Below, one piece after another: positions 1 to 14,686 of a stretch of 64,000 bases of DNA; position 1 is the first letter of the stretch; every line of letters begins with the position of its first letter. The DNA is from Diphasiastrum complanatum. Taxonomy: Eukaryota; Streptophyta; Lycopodiopsida; Lycopodiales; Lycopodiaceae. The DNA lies in contig CM055106.1 of the NCBI GenBank assembly GCA_029204225.1, forward strand, positions 21,581,285-21,645,284, in the 5' to 3' direction. The notes beneath the pieces are model-generated. The model did not search any database and was not told the DNA's origin. It worked only from the letters and a program-made list of their open reading frames with translations. The translations under genes were made by a program, and so were the position numbers.

Positions 1-14
1 GGAAATACCATCCT

Positions 15-338
15 TCAAAATGGTTTGCTAGTGTGTGCACCTCGATAGTGAGGGCACCAAGTATTCTCTCGTCTATGATGGATTTGGCCAATGGGTAACT
101 GACCTGACATCGAGCTCTGGATAGACTTGAGAGTATTTTGAAACTCTTTCGTGAGTTTCTCCCTTTGTTGCTGGTGTTGCTGGTTAAGCAACTCCATTTG
201 TGTTTTCCATAATTGTTCTCTTGTTTCCTCATTTGGTTGAGCTTCTTGGACAACACGATGTGCTCTTTGTTCATGTGGCTCATCGACATCTGATCCCTCA
301 TCTTCTTCCCGGATGGCATCAGACATGGCTTGTTTCAA
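15..338 (-). pseudogene. Ty3/Gypsy gag fragment
   Basis: This is the C-terminal part of a Ty3/Gypsy-type Gag, the nucleocapsid precursor of an LTR retrotransposon. It reads through an acidic EEDEGSD patch, a Gln-rich stretch likely to form a coiled coil (QHQQQREKL), and a decayed zinc-knuckle region after RENTWCP. The same order, with a matching EEDEGS patch and RENVWCP, occurs in the plus-strand gag near 7.3-7.5 kb, so the two copies belong to one family. No start, capsid core or pol is attached, and the knuckle has lost its cysteines. It is a broken relic. Family assignment rests on similarity to the other copy. Confidence 0.7.
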
Positions 339-680
339 TGATATGTATTCATCATTGGAGCGAAGTTCACGTGTTATCCATCATGGAGGTTAATGACGAA
401 CCAAATGATGAGCATAGATTTGGTTGGTTGTTCTTGTACCTGACTTTTTAATCTTTTAAATCTTTCTATGTAGTCATGTACTTTTTTTTTATCTTTTGTC
501 ATATTGATATTACTCAATTTGACAAAAGGAATTTCAATCAAACGAAATGGCTTGAATCGTTTGATGAAGGTTACACTTTCTTCCTGCGAGTTTATGCTTT
601 CATGCGCTCATTCTCTTTGCGATCAAAGCACTCTCATACGAACTTTTGTGATTTACAGAGCTGTCGTCAAACATTCGACC
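339..680. other. spacer without recognisable gene
   Basis: No coding match or structural element is visible. Open frames here are short and low in complexity, with T-rich runs. It probably holds the leader of the following retroelement-like ORF cluster, but no LTR match to 3601-4172 is seen. Confidence 0.4.
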
Positions 681-3480
681 AATGGCTTCCGGATCGAAAT
701 CTAGTTCTACTATTATCTGGAAAGCACGCGCAGGAATCCACCTGGCATCCATCCAGTCTTATTTGGATCAATGCAGGTTGGGTGATCTGAAAGTGGACCC
801 CTCAATAATAGTACTGAATTTGTGAACGCCATCCACTCCATCTCTGAAGTAGACTTCAAAGTACATGTGCGAGGAAAATTTTTCACAATTACGGAAGACC
901 TGTTCTGCACAGCCCTCGGATTACCATTGGATGGGAAGATGGTTTCGACAAATAAAGACTTAGTGGATGAAGCGGCCCACTTTCTAAGCAATTGCTTCGT
1001 ACCCACGAAGGGGTACAAAATCTCCAATGATCAGAGATACGACATTTAAGCTGTTCTGTAAATATGCTAATCAAGCAAGTTTTTTGACGGATGCAGATGC
1101 CACAATTTCAATTCAGCACTGGTTTAAACATCAAAAGTTTTCTGGAGTTGGAGCCCATATTTCTCGACTGTGCGCTCATTTTGAAATTTTGACTGAGCAA
1201 GAGAAAACCATGCTGACGGGAAGGTTGTTGGCTCCAAAACCAATTGATCTTTCTAGTCTCTTGACTGTTTCCAACCCGACTACATCAGATGCTGCACCAG
1301 CAGCTGAAGTAGCAGCACCACTACTATGGACATTGATGCTGCACAATCCCAATCAAATACAGTTCCAGTTGTGGACATGGATACCAATGGAGTTGTTGCT
1401 GTTGCTGATTCTTCAAAGCTAGCATCGGCTTCCACATCTCATAAGCAGCAAAGTGCATCTATCTCTGATGATGATGCAACTCAATCCGATACATCTGAAA
1501 AGGCTCGAGCAGCTGTTGAAGGTGACACTGGGGCACCTACTGAAGATGAAGACGAACCGAACAACCAGTCCTAGTGGTTTCGAACCATGACAAAGAAAGC
1601 CAAGAATTTAGTGGCTGAGGTATATGAGTTGGACAAGTACCACTAGAAAATCACCATGGAATTTGTCACCAAGACTCTCTAAAGGAGTCCTACGAGAAGA
1701 TCTATTCACTCGAATCAGACAACACGAAACTGATTGAACAAAATCGTTCTCTTGAAACACAGCTTGAGACTATAATAAAGGAAGCTGATTCTTTGAAGCA
1801 GACAAATAAGATGATTGAGGCCAAGTCTGACAATTTTCAGACTCAAAATAATTCTTTGAAACGACAACTTTTGGCTGCAAATCAACACAACGTCGCTCTC
1901 TTGAAATATTTACAGGAGGAGCGAATGACGCGAATGAAGACAGAAGCTGCTCTATCTTTGTGCAGCAATGCAGGGTCAGTCACAGTCGACCTCACAAAGC
2001 TGAACCAGCTCCAAGGCTAGATGCTCAAAATTTTTTGAGTCGAGTTCTTGCAACCGCTCGAGGATGTGAAGACACTTGTCGAGGAAGAGTTGGCTGAGCT
2101 GAAGGAGCTCTCAAGTGAAGCCACCCCATCTTGCAGTGGGCCCGATTCACACGAAGAATATCTTCAGGCTCTGTTTCTTATTGATGACCTCACACAACAA
2201 CTTCAAGCTGTGCCATCCTGTTCTGGAGCCTCAGACCATCCTGAACATTTGGAGGTTGTCATGAATCTCGACAAGCTTGAACATGAGCTGTCAAATCTTA
2301 GGCAGTAATTGGAAGATCAAAAGCTGGCTCCTGAGTTGCAAACTCAGGATTTGACAACTGCATCTACACAGCCAAAGCGAACACGATGCAATCAATTGAA
2401 GGTATGTGTTGACAGATTCCGTGCATTTGCTGAACGCTTCTGAAAATGGTGTCCACATGCATTTAGTATTGAATTGCGATGGCGTGTGGATTACATGATG
2501 CTACTAGGCGCAGTAGGCATTGCCTTCGATGAATGGAAGTGACCTTGGAAGAAGGACGACTTTATCTGGTTATGGGCCCAACTCGCTATCGAACAGAAAT
2601 GATGTCTCTGTTGGGGCATAATCCAGGGTAAGTTCCAGGTCGTGCCTTTCGAATCAGCAGAGTTATACATAGGCTCTTCGACTATGTATGCTCTTGAATA
2701 TATTCAAATCAAAGAATTTCAATTTTTGGGGAACGAAGACAATAAGTGACATTTTTGGAAGCGAAAGTCGCAGTTTCAACTGTACAAACCTCAAGTTGTT
2801 GCAGATCTTGGCGCATTCGATGATGCAGGGTTGCTGATTAATGTAAATATGACCTATCCGGAATTATTCAGTTTTTATGTGGATTGGGAGTGAAACCTTG
2901 CAGAATTTGTTGCGAAGATTCGACATAATCTTCAAGATAGAACGAAGCCATTCCGTTACAAGCAGTTCTATACATATTCTTTTTGGTAGTTTGGAACTTT
3001 CGTGGCAAAGACATTGTTTTTCATTCAAAATCTTTATGTTAAAAGCTCTTTTATTAGATTTTCAGCTCGTTACTATAAAGAAATCACACTTCGTAGTGGT
3101 TCAGACGAAGATACAAAGTTAACTCAGGAGCTGTTCGATGGAACATTCCTCCCAGTTAAGCTAGAAGAATTCGGCAACTTACCAGTTGGCCGATACACGA
3201 AATCCAAAGAAGACTTGCTGTTGATCGAAGCTCAACAAAACTTGGAGTTTGCTCATAAATCATATGAAGAATTGAATCGTTTATGAATATTCATTCGTGC
3301 CTTTGTTGTGGTGATGTTTCTATATGTGATGCCGAATCCAGATCTTTGAAGTTTAAAGATGTTTTGAAGTTTGATTCCAGTTTTCATCAACAATTCAAAG
3401 ATCAACTCAAAACAACCTATTCAATTAAAGAAACAGCAAGAACATATTCTCTAAAACGAAGAAATATCTAAAGAAAGACT
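681..3480 (+). pseudogene. retroelement-like ORF cluster, no visible polymerase
   Basis: A series of plus-strand open frames runs with stops and frameshifts between them. The first begins MASGSKSSST at 681. The segment 822-1280 has a V-x-VRGKFF-x-IT pattern followed by LGLP-x-DG, which recalls the 'putative plant transposon protein' domain found in gag-like ORFs of plant LTR elements. A Glu/Ser/Thr-rich acidic linker follows (1330-1574), then long coiled-coil stretches (about 1640-2308) and a C-terminal module of unknown type (2530-3290, ending YKSYEELNRL-like). No protease, reverse transcriptase or integrase motif is seen. A purine tract and an LTR-like sequence follow directly, so I infer a non-autonomous or structurally unusual LTR element. 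Coding similarity is modest and function is unknown. Confidence 0.45.
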
Positions 3481-3587
3481 CATACGAAGAAATATCTTTT
3501 TGTCTTAATGAACATCTGAAGAATAAGAATGTTTCGCGAATAATCCTCGAAATAAAGATGATATGTTCACGAGGACGTTTTACATTT

Positions 3588-4172
3588 GAGGAAGGGGATA
3601 TGTGATGCCACAAAATTGTTAAATATTGAATATCAATATAAATATGGCATGATATACTCGAAAATGAAGATATGAGCTGGATAATAATAAATCATGAAGA
3701 GGCCTAAGTCATTTTTCGGAAATATATCTCCTATCAAGACCTTTAAAAGGAAAGACATTGCCTTGGATAACCTTTACTAGGTCGTCCACACGAAACGACT
3801 AGATATGAAAAGACATGTTAAACTAGAGTAATCTTAACTCTTAGTTAAATATACCTCTTATGGTATAATTGAACGTATACTTAGTCAAATTGTTAACTAG
3901 ACCCTTTTGCGAGAGCGACACACCTGTTGTTTTAGAGGTGTGTTTGTTCGCCCCATAGAATATATATTGATCTCACACTTCAGTCTCGAGCATCGAGAGA
4001 GAAGATTTTATGCATATGTAAGAGATTAAAGAAGTGAATAGAGTTCTGTGAGTTATTCTCCCTTATCTCTGTTCTCCGCACTATTGAGTGTGAGTGATCT
4101 TGAGTCTACTAGCAATCTCTAACGCATTACATGAATTACTCTATGATCAGACAGACTCTCTAGTGCACTACA
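3588..4172 (+). repeat. polypurine tract and putative 3' LTR
   Basis: A GAGGAAGGGG purine tract at 3588-3597 is followed at 3601 by TGTGATG, a plausible LTR start. The next ~570 bp contain a TATA-like TATATATTG at 3961 and end in ...CTACA, just before minus-strand Gypsy coding begins. No second copy of this LTR lies in the window, so the end at 4172 is a guess. Confidence 0.4.
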
Positions 4173-6111
4173 GTCGTTTGCTGTGTATCCGTAACTGCTC
4201 TCCCACATGCACTATCCTTTCTTCTTCTCCTGGTTCCGCAAGATTCATCGGCTGTGTTCGCGCAAGTCCCTCAAAGACTTGTTCCGTTGGTGCCCGACTT
4301 TGATCAGGTTCTCGTTGGGCTTGTGGCATCATGATTACCACATCATCCAATGTATAATTCTTGAAAGTATCAAGCATATCGTGAACTGGAGCTCGTCGAG
4401 ATTCCTCTTTCAGCATATTGATCTTGGCCCGACTGGTCATTTTTTAATTTTCTGTCACATGTGTAGAAGATGACGTTGTATCTGAGTCCAACTTGATTGA
4501 CTTTAAGGAATCCAACACCTTCTTTTTGCTCTTTTTTGTCATTTTGGTGGGTTCATCCTTGTGGTCTTTCTTCGGGACTGCTGTGACATTCATCTCATGG
4601 TTGCGAATATCAACGTCTACTGTAGCTATTGCCTCTTTGGGTAGGTCACTCCATCGGATCACCTGGTTGTAGCGTTGCTTCAACTGATTCTTCTTATTCA
4701 CAGGTGCCTTGGGTGGATCGATCTTTGAGACTTTTGCCATAGCAGACTTTTGTGGTGGTTGAGCTGCTACCTTCTTGGTTCCGTAACGATCTGGGTTCAT
4801 GTGGTGTAGGACCTATTCATCAGTTAGCTCAACCTCCTTATTATAAGTCAGAGTATGTTGCCAAGGGACTAGATCATCGTCCACTGGGTTCTCAATAGGC
4901 TCCGCTGATAGCCATGCTACGTCTATCATATTCACCCCAAATGTGATTGGTGTGTCCATAGTGTAACATATGGGTGAAGATGTACTCGGTTCTGGATCTA
5001 ATTCATATTGACATGTTTGGCAGTCAATAGTTGCTAATGCATCTGTCCATCTCATGACATCCGTCTCTGAATGATAGTGACCTCCCTTGGCTGGCCTTGG
5101 GCGATCAATCGTATGATCTATCGTGGATGATCCGTCATTAGCCTTGGGTGCAATAGGTTTCATCGCCCATGTGGTTGGATCAACCTTTACGGCCTGTTCT
5201 CTATTCTCGAAGGTGAGTTTCCCTATACCCCAGTTGTGTACTACTTGCGCAGTCCTCAACCATGGTCTTCCCAGTAAAACCCGGTATGCAGATGGAGATT
5301 CAGGTATATTCATGACCACAATCTGCATGCCTGCTATCTTTACGGAAATATCGACAACTACACCTTTTGGTTTCACATAGGATTGATCTGCTAGCTTCAA
5401 TCTTTGTAGACCCCATTTTTCATATAAAGTAGTGGAGATCAGATTGACACCCGATCCTCCATCTACCACGGTCGCCTCGTCCTCGTATCTCTTGTGTTTG
5501 ATTGGCAAAGTGATGTTGTGTTCCTCACTTTCCCATGTTGCTCCAATGTGGAGGATGTTACTTGTTTCATCATAGCCCGCACAATATATGGGCTCAGGCG
5601 CTACTTGCTCCTCATCCGCTTTGGCCCATTCAGCTACAAGGATTTTCGCTTGTGGTGCAATCCACAATAGTTCTCCGAGTGGTAAACTAACATGGCTCGA
5701 CAGCAAAAGTGTGAGCCTTTCAGTGCGAGGTTTCTCGGGCTCCACCATGTGAAAAGGTGGTTCATATTGGTGCAACCGATCATTCTGATCAGTGCGCAGT
5801 GGTGAGCCCGCTTGCAGTTCCCGTTCGACGCCGATTGGAGGTTCTATGGGATTGTCTCGTTCTTGCTCTTTTTCTTCCTCTTGTGCTTTTTGTACCCAGT
5901 GTCTTATTTTCTGGTATTGTCTTCTCTCTTCCCTCACATTTGGATATGGTGCTGAAGTTGAGGGTTGGTCATCAGTGACCGATGGTGGTGGTGAGGGAGC
6001 CACTTCCTTCCTCTTCTGTGCTCGCGTAACAACTAACACAGGAGCGTGGTCTTGTCGACCTTTCGATGACAACTGCTGGTTGTTGTATGGCAATGAAGTT
6101 AAGAGGTGCAC
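4168..6111 (-). pseudogene. Ty3/Gypsy aspartic protease polyprotein segment
   Basis: One reading frame spans this stretch and is broken by two in-frame stops, TAG at 4813-4815 and TAA at 4444-4446. The first part (432 residues) has a charged, Pro-rich N-terminal half, then a retropepsin-like fold with the active-site motif VVDGGSGVN at about residue 216 and the typical VLLGRPWL at about residue 280. The protease would process the retrotransposon polyprotein. DGG replaces the usual D(S/T)G, a variant that plant Ty3 proteases can have. The downstream part continues as a linker (FKNYTLDDV) that also occurs at 10.9 kb on the plus strand. No reverse transcriptase follows, so the copy is truncated. 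Confidence 0.75.
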
Positions 6112-6124
6112 TGGCTGCAGGTTT

Positions 6125-6807
6125 AAATGGACAATTCTTGAACAAGAACTATCTTAAAACCCTCTTATTCATCTGTCGCGAATACTTTCTTTTCGACACT
6201 CGAATAACGACTATCTTTGGTACAATCTAGCATGATCATTGAATAAAGCTGTATGTATACATATGAGATGACAGTTCCTGTCTGAAGAATTGAGACTTTG
6301 ATCTGTTTTCCTGATTGTAATTGACATAAGTTTCTAACGTGCTCTAAAACTATTCGTGTCCTTTAACCATTAAATTGGACTTAAGTTGTTGAGGACTTCT
6401 GTCTAGAAACGAACAGTTCGTGAACGAGATTAATTAATTGTCTACACAGTCACGAATACATCAAACAATTCTCGACTCTTTGTTGACACCTTAGTCAGCC
6501 AAAGTGTAGTACTGCTGTACTACTCTAATAACAGCTCATCTGTAGAATGCATTTGATTTGATTTAATAGAGGCCAGATTGTTGTTCTGAAATCAATAACA
6601 TTACATTCCCCAAACACAAGTAATACTGGTTACTTTTTAATGTCTGTCAACAACCAGAATAACACTCGAAACCATTTACCATAAATTGTACCAAATACAT
6701 AACTTTCTAACGCTGTCTAGTGTGGGAACGATACTATTTACTACAAAATCTATATTAACCTTGTTGCTATAGTACGACATGAACCTTCTAATCCGGCTCC
6801 TCCATGA
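6125..6807. other. no recognisable gene
   Basis: AT-rich sequence with no coding similarity seen. It lies between a minus-strand protease copy and a plus-strand gag copy of the same Gypsy family, so it may hold leader or LTR remnants of either one. Confidence 0.4.
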
Positions 6808-8505
6808 CTAGAATGCAGAATTCCACGTATCGATGCACCAAAGTACGATGGAGAATCTAACCCAGTCCGATTTCTCCAAGACTTTGATAATGCATGCCGT
6901 TTATATGGAGATACCTCAGAAACTGAAAAGCTTTGCCTATTTTCCATGGTACTCTATGGCACAGCCAAAGAGTGGTATCTTAATCTCGAAGCTCCTGATC
7001 TTGCTTCTTGGACCACCCTCAAGGATGCTCTCATCAAGCGGTTCAAACCATCCAAAATGACTCAGAGCCCATTCATCCAAATTACCCATATCAAGATGTG
7101 TCACGAAGAGTCTGTTCGAAATTACATTGATCATTTTAAATGTCTCAAATTAGAATGTGTTGATGAAAATATCACCGAACGTATGGCCATAAAACTGTTC
7201 TTGGTTGGATTGCCTAAAAACATCCGCCGTAAACTCAATCTAGTTGACCTTTATGATCAACTTAAAGATGTGATGACTGATGCTATCCATGAGGAAGACG
7301 AAGGTTCCAATGATGACTTTGACCATCGTGAAAAGAAATCTAAGAATCCCGACCATCCTAATTACCCGAAGTATGACAATGTTGCTCAATCTTCTGAATT
7401 TCTACATCAAATGGAAACTTGGCAAAAAGCTCAACAATATCATATGGATAAGCTCACTGCCGATTTCCAAACTGCCATGAAATAGATTGCTGAGAAATCC
7501 TTTCCAACAAGAGAAAATGTCTGGTGTCCAATCTGCACACAACATCATACTACTAATGAATGCCCTCAACTGTGAAACCATTTTTCGGTAGCAACCAGAC
7601 CCACCACCTATCGAGCATAGCACCCCTACTCTCCACAACAGTCTGTGCCATGACCAAAGGTCTACTAACCACGATCAACTGCACCAAATCTGTACCAACC
7701 ACCACATCAACAGTTTGTTGTTAATCAACCTGCCCCACAACAAGTTGTCCATTATCTTGATCTGAATACCATCGCTCCGGCAACCTACTATGTGGAAGAC
7801 AATACTCAACTACAATACTCTACTGAAACAGTTGTTTATTATACATATAATTCTAATGCTCAAGCAGTGGATCCCAATGCCCAAGCTTACAATCCAAACC
7901 AAGCTGTCTTTGTCGTGTATCAACTCCCCGCAATACGAGGATGTTTTATCTGTGTAGATAAGCATCCTAGTATTTGCTGCCCAAATAAACTCCATTTCCC
8001 TCCAGCTTGTGAAGTCTGTGGTATTGAACATCACGTGAAGCACTGCCCATCCCGATCCAACAAACCTGCTGCTCCTGTCTATTCAGTGCAAGTAGAAACT
8101 TTACTAGTTGACACTCATCCTGCATGGGTCTTGACTCAGACACAAACCCAACGCCAAGCAAAACTCAGTAGCATGCCGTCCCTCCAAGTGAAGATTCGAC
8201 CCCGATAGTCTATCCTCACCCATCCGAAGAAATTCGGCTACATCATTAGTATTGCCAACACATCCACAATGCCGACCAACAATTTTCCACCTCCCATAAA
8301 GTACCTCACAAGCCTTTTGAAAGCAAAACTCTTGAAGGTCCCAAAGTTTGGGGAGATTTACTGCAAGCCAATGTCACTCTTCCTTTCCATGTTCTCTGGA
8401 AGCATGCTGGCGAATGGAAACACCATATCCAATCCAATGACACCACCAGCCCTGATGAGTTGCCTGAAATGCCTTTACACAGTGTCTTTACACAGTTTGC
8501 AGTAG
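6808..8505 (+). pseudogene. Ty3/Gypsy gag with zinc-knuckle region
   Basis: The frame opens after a stop near 6805 and reads a retrotransposon Gag capsid domain: APKYDGESNPVRFLQDF, then YGTAKEWYLNLE, then FIQITHIKMCHEESVRNYI, then LFLVGLPKNIRRKL. This is the order seen in plant Ty3 Gag. After a TAG at 7483 the same frame gives a CX2CX3HX4C knuckle (CPIC..H....C). A second Cys/His cluster lies near 7945-8055 (CFIC, CEVCG). A Gln/Pro/Tyr-rich spacer separates them. Sequence similar to the pre-protease region continues to about 8500, where copia debris (8510-10335) interrupts it. The protease resumes at 10336. Several stops make it non-functional. Confidence 0.75.
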
Positions 8506-8509
8506 ACTG

Positions 8510-8865
8510 TTGCGATAAATAGTGTATTTCTGCAGACTTATAGAGAATCCTCATTTGTTGAAGTCGTTGAAGCTGGCCAAGTCTTCAATGATCTTAAAAT
8601 TTTCGAACTTGACATTCGAATGTGAAAAGAACAAGAATGGTTACCCTTTAGTCTTTGATCCATGGACGAAGATCAGCCGACATAGTCGTCCTTCGAATAG
8701 TTCGGCTGTCTGAATTCTGTGACTCTTGCATGTATCAGATGAGTAGACATAGAACCAAAAGAGGTTGCATCTGACCCTAGATCAATGATCAATAAATGTG
8801 AAGGAAGAATCTTGAAATAAGAAATAGTATCACCAAGGAGAAGACTATGAACTTAATTTCCAACA
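8510..8865 (-). repeat. LTR-B fragment (copia)
   Basis: This is the first ~355 bp of the LTR called B, read on the minus strand from TGTTGGAAATTAAG at 8865. It matches the corresponding parts of 42609-43975 and 21648-22740, including the words GCCAAGTC and TGTATTTCTGCAGAC. The far end of the LTR is missing. Confidence 0.7.
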
Positions 8866-9060
8866 TTCCCCCTTAAGGTCACGAGTACTGCAATTTGACC
8901 TCTTCGTTGAGAACTTTGCTTCTGACGAAATGATACTTCAGTTCAATGTGCTTATTCCTAGAATGAAATCTAGAGTTGGATGATAAAGCGATGGCACTTT
9001 CATATCACAAAAGAATGTCGTCGGAGCATATTGATTTAGACCGATATCTGAGAGTAAGTC
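8866..9060 (-). pseudogene. copia pol 3' tail, minus strand
   Basis: The sequence starts with an inverted polypurine tract (CCCCCTTAAG) and continues as the antisense of a copia RNase H tail. It aligns well with 47330-47490, with shared words AACTTTGCTTC and GTCGGAGCATATTGATT. It joins plus-strand copia sequence abruptly near 9060. Confidence 0.6.
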
Positions 9061-9190
9061 GGCTACATGGGAACGCAAGATATGACAACAGATGTTTTTA
9101 CCAAAGCATTAAGTTTGGAATCACACAGAAGATTCTGTGTAGAACTAAGTTTGAAGGTCAAGGCATTCAAGGATTCAGATTAAGGGGGAG
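9061..9190 (+). pseudogene. copia pol C-terminus and polypurine tract
   Basis: This is the last ~35 codons of a copia polyprotein. It reads DMTTDVFTKALSLESHRRFC and stops after FKDSD. The polypurine tract TTAAGGGGGAG follows, then the LTR at 9191. The same ending, SLKVKAF-x-DSD, occurs in the minus copy near 47.2 kb and the plus copy near 24.0 kb, so all belong to family A. Confidence 0.75.
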
Positions 9191-11218
<2,028 letters not shown>

Positions 11219-11689
11219 TGATTTTTTACATTAACCCTACGAACTCTCTCTCAAAACATTAACATCTCTTTCTCAAGCGTAAAAGCTAACAATAAACATG
11301 ATGTCTAACACTCTACCAAGGCATTAATAACATATGTTACACACGAACAATAAAGTTATACTTGTTTTTTAATTCTTGGTCATTAAACTTACTTTGTGAT
11401 TTTTTTTTTGATGAATAAGTTAGGTTACTATTCTACAAATTAGTCATGTTGAATGACAATCTGGATGATAGTGACACATGCTATGAAGATGTACTTTCAA
11501 TCAAAGACACACATATGGTATGAGTTTGGATACTTTAATGTTTTTGTTTTATGTCAAAAAGTGAAAAGGATGTCTTGTAGGTTGCAACATATACTAATAT
11601 TAACATTTATCATCTACTTATGTTTCAAAATGTCATGCCAATTCTTGAGAAATCAACTAGTTGAAAAAAGAATCAACAAGTACCATGTG

Positions 11690-11800
<111 letters not shown>

Positions 11801-12904
11801 AAAGTTGTCTTGATAATCTCACCATATCAAAGTCCAATTCATCATCATCATCAAGTTTCCTGGCCACACATGAGGTTTTGTTGGTACAAGTTACTTTTCT
11901 CAAAAGTACATATTAGGAATCTTTTTACTTTTTCATGATGAATAGATCAAATCAAGCCATATTCTAGAACTCTACATTTGGTGCTATTATCTTAACATTT
12001 AACCTAATATTTACCTAACCAACTTTTACAATAGCTTAAAAAGCAACTAGCTTATCAGGTAGCTAACTAGCTTGCTTTCTAGATGATTATACATCCATGT
12101 CATTCAGACAAATAATTCAATATGAACCATTGCTTATGGTGTTTCTTCTAACATTAACTTCTTTTGAAGAAACTGTTTGACGACAAGAATACTTTGCAAT
12201 AAGTTACAAACAAATCATGAAACTTGAAATTCATCAGAGGCAAACTTTCATTGGACATGAGTTTCAATATGGAAAGCACAGGAAGTAACTTTGAGTTGTA
12301 GATGCAAAAATCTATATTTGGGAAGCTTGATATGAACTCTTTAATTCATGCATAAAATAAACTAGATTCTTGTTTTCATGCTTGAAAATTGGCTTGTGTT
12401 TTCTAGGAAAAAACTATGTTTCCCACAATTTTGTACTCAAGTAGATGAATGAGACGTCCAACATTATTGTGAATCTTATGAAGAGGGTTAGAGATTTTAG
12501 TTTTGGGTCTTTGGGATGTCAACAAGAAATTTTTTAACACAAACCTAAAAAAAAGTAACATTTGGAATTTTTATGATATTCCCTATTCTATTTAATTGGG
12601 TTCTTCTTTTTCCAAGCTATCAAAATTATACGAATGTAATCTAAACATCATTAGTTTTAACACAATTACTTCATGTTCATGTATAAAACTACCATAAGAC
12701 AAAACAATATTGAGAACGTAACCTTGACAAAAAAGAGCTTTTCAACAATTGCATTTTGACTTGGTAATCCTTGAAAACTGCACTCCAACTACTACTAGGA
12801 CTAAATTCAATGTCGTTTTACCCTCAATTGGGGTTCATCGCTTACCTGTTTAATAGTTAATTATGTAAAAAATGCGTGGATTAGGTACTCGATTTAGCAT
12901 TTTT

Positions 12905-12948
12905 AGGGCCTCTGGGCAGCTAAATGCTAAAGGCTGCATTGAGGCCCC
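12905..12948. repeat. GC-rich inverted repeat
   Basis: The arms GGGCCTC...GAGGCCC enclose a second paired segment, GGCAGC...GCTGC. The stem of about 14 bp stands out in AT-rich surroundings. It could be the tip of a decayed foldback or MITE-like element. Confidence 0.45.
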
Positions 12949-13209
12949 TGCTTAGTTGTAGCTTGTAGGCCTAATGCCGTTTTTTTAGCAAATTAAAAAC
13001 TACAATTTTTTTAACATGTTAAAAATGTATTAGCCTTTATATTAGTAGGCTTTAAAAACCTACAACTAAATATAAATTTAAAAATGAGATTGTAAGGCTT
13101 TGTAAATTTTTAGAGAGCACTCATGTAAAGAATTTGTCATGTGGTGATGCTGTGGAGGAAGAGCCCCACCCTTACGATGGCCTCATCCACTCTTGTATAA
13201 GACACCACT

Positions 13210-13346
13210 ACAGCATAAAATATACTCACTATCTTTTTTATCTGACCACACTGTTGGATGAGAGTGGTGCCTTGCCTACAGCATAAAATATACTCACCAT
13301 CTTTTTTATCTGACCACACTTGTTGGATGAGAGTGGTGCCTTGCCT
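13210..13346. repeat. 68-bp tandem duplication
   Basis: Two head-to-tail copies start with ACAGCATAAAATATACTCAC at 13210 and 13278. They are nearly identical, differing at one base plus a one-base insertion. Confidence 0.85.
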
Positions 13347-14646
13347 ACACCCTCAATTAGGGCCAGGAATATGCTCATCCCAGATCCAACCCTCAAAGAG
13401 TCCACACAGCATGCAGTTCCAAAGGTTGAGTAAAGACGTTGGAATTTGGAAGCAATGGTGCTCAAATTCCATTACGAGAGGTTGCTTCATAATTAGTAGT
13501 ACTTCATAAAAGTCAAGGATCTGGTTGTACCTTAAGGGGCAAACCAACTGAAGGTGTTCAAAACTTGCTTGTAAAAGTTGTGTTACTGATGACTCACACA
13601 GAGATTCGTGAATGGTGATTTTGAGAGCTGGAATGATCCTGGAATCTATACTCTAATTTTTGGGTGGCAGAACAGAGTAGCGTGTTACAGACTCGAGAGA
13701 GAGACTAGTCTGGACTCTGGACTCTGTGGCCCCCGTGTACTCCAGGTCCCACTGCCCAGGATCTTCCCAAGCTCTTTAAGGCTTAAGCTGTAACTTCTAA
13801 GAAGGGAGATCCGAGACGTGGATATGGGACATTGAATGTGAGTAGGTTAAGTTCGTAGGGTACTTACGATTGGCGGCGTGTCCCATCAGTAAGTCAACAT
13901 GTGTGGAGTGAACAATGAACACCTTGCCGATACTGGTTTTGTGCTGTCTTGTCTTCTGGGACACTGGCCCAACGCCCACTGGCCAGCCTTCAAGTTTCAA
14001 GTCTCAGCATTGTACTTTTGAGGCTGAAATGAATCTATCGTAGGGTTGACAATGCGCTTAGGTAGCAGCTAGTGCGACAGCCTAGTATCCTACGGCCAAC
14101 ACAGTGCAACCCAGAGTATCACAGTCTGCTAATAAGCGATGGATTCCAGCACAGAAGGCCGCAGCTCTCTGGAAACCTTCATGAGATTATCTCTAATATG
14201 TTGCATTTGTTTTGTTTTTGGAGGTTACCTGTTTTGAAAATTGTTACCTTCGAAATTTTACAAGTGAATACTTTTCTGAGCTAAGATCTTTCGTATGCTA
14301 TATACCCTATCAACTTATACTTGTTGTAAATCTTAACATAGTTTTGAAATGTTAAAGTTTTTGAACTTTTTTGATATAAGATTTTTCTCGGACCTTGCTT
14401 TCCAGATATCTCAAAATGCATTCATAAGTTGTGTTATGATGCATAACACATAGGTGATTAGATTGAACATCATCAATCCTACATACTATAATCCCCGAGC
14501 TAAATACTCTAACCATCTTTATTAAACCTAAAAAATATTACACCCATAAAGTCCGTGGGTTTTGTTTAAAAACAATGTTAAAGTAAATAAAAAAGTGCGT
14601 TGACACTAATTTTACATGGGGAAAGCCCTGGCGTGACGGCTTTCTC

Positions 14647-14686
14647 AGATGTGAGAACCCGAATCTGGTCGTGAGTTCTCACATCT
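14647..14686. repeat. perfect 12-bp inverted repeat
   Basis: AGATGTGAGAAC and GTTCTCACATCT are separated by 16 bp. The stem is perfect. Whether it is transcribed is unknown. Confidence 0.6.

Noticed and set aside
5757-6157. Plus-strand open frames opposite the Gypsy protease
   Set aside because: They are antisense shadows of the minus-strand polyprotein, which has the clear protease motifs.
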